Assembly (NCBI GenBank): GCA_029379215.1 | Contig: JAQYWO010000001.1 | Location: 1-64,000 of the forward strand | Origin: Rhizonema sp. PD37 | GTDB taxonomy: Bacteria; Cyanobacteriota; Cyanobacteriia; Cyanobacteriales; Nostocaceae | DNA length: 64,000 nucleotides | Reading direction: 5' to 3' | Part shown: positions 63,401 to 64,000 of the stretch, in pieces | Position numbering within the stretch: the stretch's first letter is position 1 | How the letters are laid out: the number at the start of each line of letters is the position of its first letter | The notes under the pieces: generated by a model | What the model saw: only the letters and a program-made list of their open reading frames with translations | Database searches by the model: none | What the model was told of the DNA's origin: nothing | Translations under genes and position numbers: made by a program

Positions 63401-64000
63401 TTTGTCTGTTGCTTTCAGCCCAACTGGTGAAATTCTAGCAAGTGGCAGTGACGATCGCACGATTCGCTTGTGGTCTGTCAGTACTGGGCAATGCCTCAAC
63501 ACATTCAATGGTCACTCTAATTGGATTTGGTGTGTCTCCTTTAGCCCACAAGGTGATACACTTGCCAGCAGCAGTGAAGACCAAACAATCCGCTTATGGT
63601 CAGTCAGTACTGGAGAATGCCTCCACATCTTAGACGCTCATAGCAGTCGGGTGCAATCCATTGCTTTTAGTCCAGATGGTCAAACTCTTAGCAGTGGCAG
63701 TGGCGATGGAACGGTACGCTTATGGTCGGTGAGTACGGGTGAATGCCTCAACATTCTCACTGGACATAGCAATAATGTTTGGTCAGTAGCGTTCAGTAGT
63801 GATGGGAGTATTTTGGCAAGTGCCAGTTTAGACCAAACCGTGAGAATTTGGGACATCTCTACTGGGACTTGTCTCAAAACGTTATCTGTGTTGGCACATT
63901 CTGTGCGCTCAGCGATCGCCTTTAGCCCTGCACCCACAAAAACAAAACATCATACCCTTGCCAGTGGGAGCCAAGATGGCACTATTCTCATTTGGGATGT
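60417..64000 (+). CDS. STAND ATPase (NB-ARC) with pentapeptide segment and WD40 repeats, 3' end beyond window
   Basis: The frame opens at ATG 60417 and stays open to the window end (1194 codons). Residues 1-100 are an HTH-like domain seen in vWA/MoxR-associated proteins (QSYDQIADTYGYSPTYLKHD). NB-ARC follows with P-loop LGLGGMGKTS (168-177), Walker B LLVFDNFET and TSREQPQE. After a winged-helix part comes a pentapeptide-like stretch (YDFSNLTIWQAYLPQVNLHD, about 562-598). At least 14 WD40 units follow from about residue 600, mostly ending LASGSxDxTIRLWxVSTGEC. The near-identical units suggest recent repeat expansion. It is a signalling switch: ligand on the propeller, oligomerisation through the ATPase. 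No classical effector is seen. Confidence 0.88.
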   Translation, partial: MDIEKALAFTDALVFAKLGVHLSDLQQAMLRESWSWQRQSYDQIADTYGYSPTYLKHDIGPKLWKLLSEVLGEKVNKTNFRAAIERRFLIEGTHRQEQIEPPSVLSQEETKIETPSSVPNIIENEVVTIPRQDWGEAHDIRFFHGRQKELASLQEWILVERCRLVALLGLGGMGKTSLSVKLAQELQSQFEVVIWRSLRNAPPVQEILTQLLQFLSNQQEIDFPKTVEGKISRLLDYLRSQRCLLVFDNFETVLLDGDTPNLTGNYCEGYEGYGELLEEVGETIHQSCVILTSREQPQEIRLLEGNSLPVRSLQLGGLKKTEGQELLRLKGDFQATEAEWSQLIDYYSGNPLALKIISTTIQHLFDGSISDFLQQDAFVFGNIRHLIEQQLQRISEAEKTVIYWLAIYRVPASFSDLRADIFPPISPQKLIEVLESLEQRCLIEKSAAQFSLQPVVMEYLTTQFVEQIAQEVQMGLALLSQKNPLFQSHVLLKAQAKDYVRETQVRFILKPVCDRLLTDLVGQSTLEDVLTQILQSLRGKTYVEIGYAGGNILNLLCQQQRCLSNYDFSNLTIWQAYLPQVNLHDLNFAHSDLSKSVFAETLGIIWCVAFSPDGKLLATGDAEGGLRLWQVANGQLLLNFEGHVGWVWSVAFHPDGQTLASCSSDKTIRLWDVSTGECLKILQGHTSSIWSVAFSPDGRRIASGGDEPTVRLWDTSTGECHHLAGHTGRIFTVAFRPISPTTELNRNQSTTGSEQILASGSEDCTLRLWDVDTGECLAVCDSHTDRVWSVAFSYDGVTLASGSADRTIRLWSVSSGECLKILHLHKDAVRSVAFSHNTEKLVSASGDRTVIVWDVRTGKCQNILQGHTNAVFSVAVNADNQIASGSTDQTVKFWNLETGQCFKTLKGYTNSVFSVAFNPDGRKIASGSTDQNVRLWDVSTGEYQNLAGHQDWVSSVAFHPNGDLVASSSVDQTIRLWSVSTGYCLNILQGHTDWVLSVAFSPTGEILASGSDDRTIRLWSVSTGQCLNTFNGHSNWIWCVSFSPQGDTLASSSEDQTIRLWSVSTGECLHILDAHSSRVQSIAFSPDGQTLSSGSGDGTVRLWSVSTGECLNILTGHSNNVWSVAFSSDGSILASASLDQTVRIWDISTGTCLKTLSVLAHSVRSAIAFSPAPTKTKHHTLASGSQDGTILIWD

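Noticed and set aside
61618..63937. Several minus-strand frames of 68-122 codons
   Set aside because: They are antisense to the STAND/WD40 gene; their repeated sequence simply mirrors the WD40 units.

Overview
The window is chromosomal DNA from a filamentous, probably heterocyst-forming cyanobacterium of the Nostocales type. The evidence is many GCGATCGC (HIP1) sites, the cyanobacterial genes ndhN, CGLD27/DUF1230, DUF3172 and xisH/xisI, AACAACTA-type spacer repeats, and a ribosomal protein cluster laid out as in cyanobacteria: no rpsJ before rplC, no rpsN between rplE and rpsH, no rpmD between rpsE and rplO. The species cannot be named from this sequence alone.

Layout. 1-2.7 kb holds a DUF3172 membrane protein, two structured RNA-like repeats, a GNAT acetyltransferase and ndhN. 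2.9-22.2 kb is one long co-directional translation block: rplC-D-W-B, rpsS, rplV, rpsC, rplP, rpmC, rpsQ, rplN-X-E, rpsH, rplF-R, rpsE, rplO, secY, adk, infA, rpmJ, rpsM-K, rpoA, rplQ, truA, rplM, rpsI, rpmE, prfA. It is preceded by an 840-base leader with a possible 30-codon ORF ending in a 22-bp perfect palindrome.

22.2-34.3 kb is an accessory region. It has an XRE regulator divergent from an unknown gene, a decayed toxin-antitoxin pair, xisH/xisI, and then the most interesting locus. There a CHAT protease gene is divergent from four overlapping genes: an inactive-STAND-like protein, a MoxR AAA+ ATPase, a membrane vWA protein and a membrane-anchored formylglycine-generating-enzyme-like (FGE) protein. 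About 400 bases past the FGE gene lies a near copy of its last 123 bases in which AAC/AAT/GAC codons stand where the gene has other codons. That is the signature of a diversity-generating retroelement template/variable repeat pair. No reverse transcriptase is in the window. The region then decays into a broken FGE relative, three copies of a ~95-bp repeat, a hicB gene with an amber-interrupted hicA, and an Rpn-type nuclease gene.

34.6-48.4 kb is mostly housekeeping: ABC-F ATPase, gpmI, secG, a zinc metallopeptidase, a TPR protein, a P450, a small monooxygenase, lepB, a glycosyltransferase, an MFS transporter, recO and deoC. 48.6-52.7 kb is A+T-rich, with a solitary cytosine methyltransferase, 1.3 kb without genes, and two genes of an unrecognised family present as three tandem domains. 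52.9-60.2 kb has a DUF697 GTPase, an initiator tRNA split by a 244-nt group I intron, asparaginase, CGLD27, rsfS, yqeK and a nucleotide cyclase with a haem c-type motif. From 60.4 kb a STAND ATPase with at least 14 WD40 repeats runs off the end.

My reading of the 25-32 kb locus is a membrane-linked conflict or cell-suicide module: a variable FGE/C-lectin-fold sensor outside the membrane, a MoxR/vWA switch, an inactive STAND adaptor, and a CHAT protease effector that shares an N-terminal coiled-coil adaptor with it. The gene order and motifs are seen; the wiring is inference.
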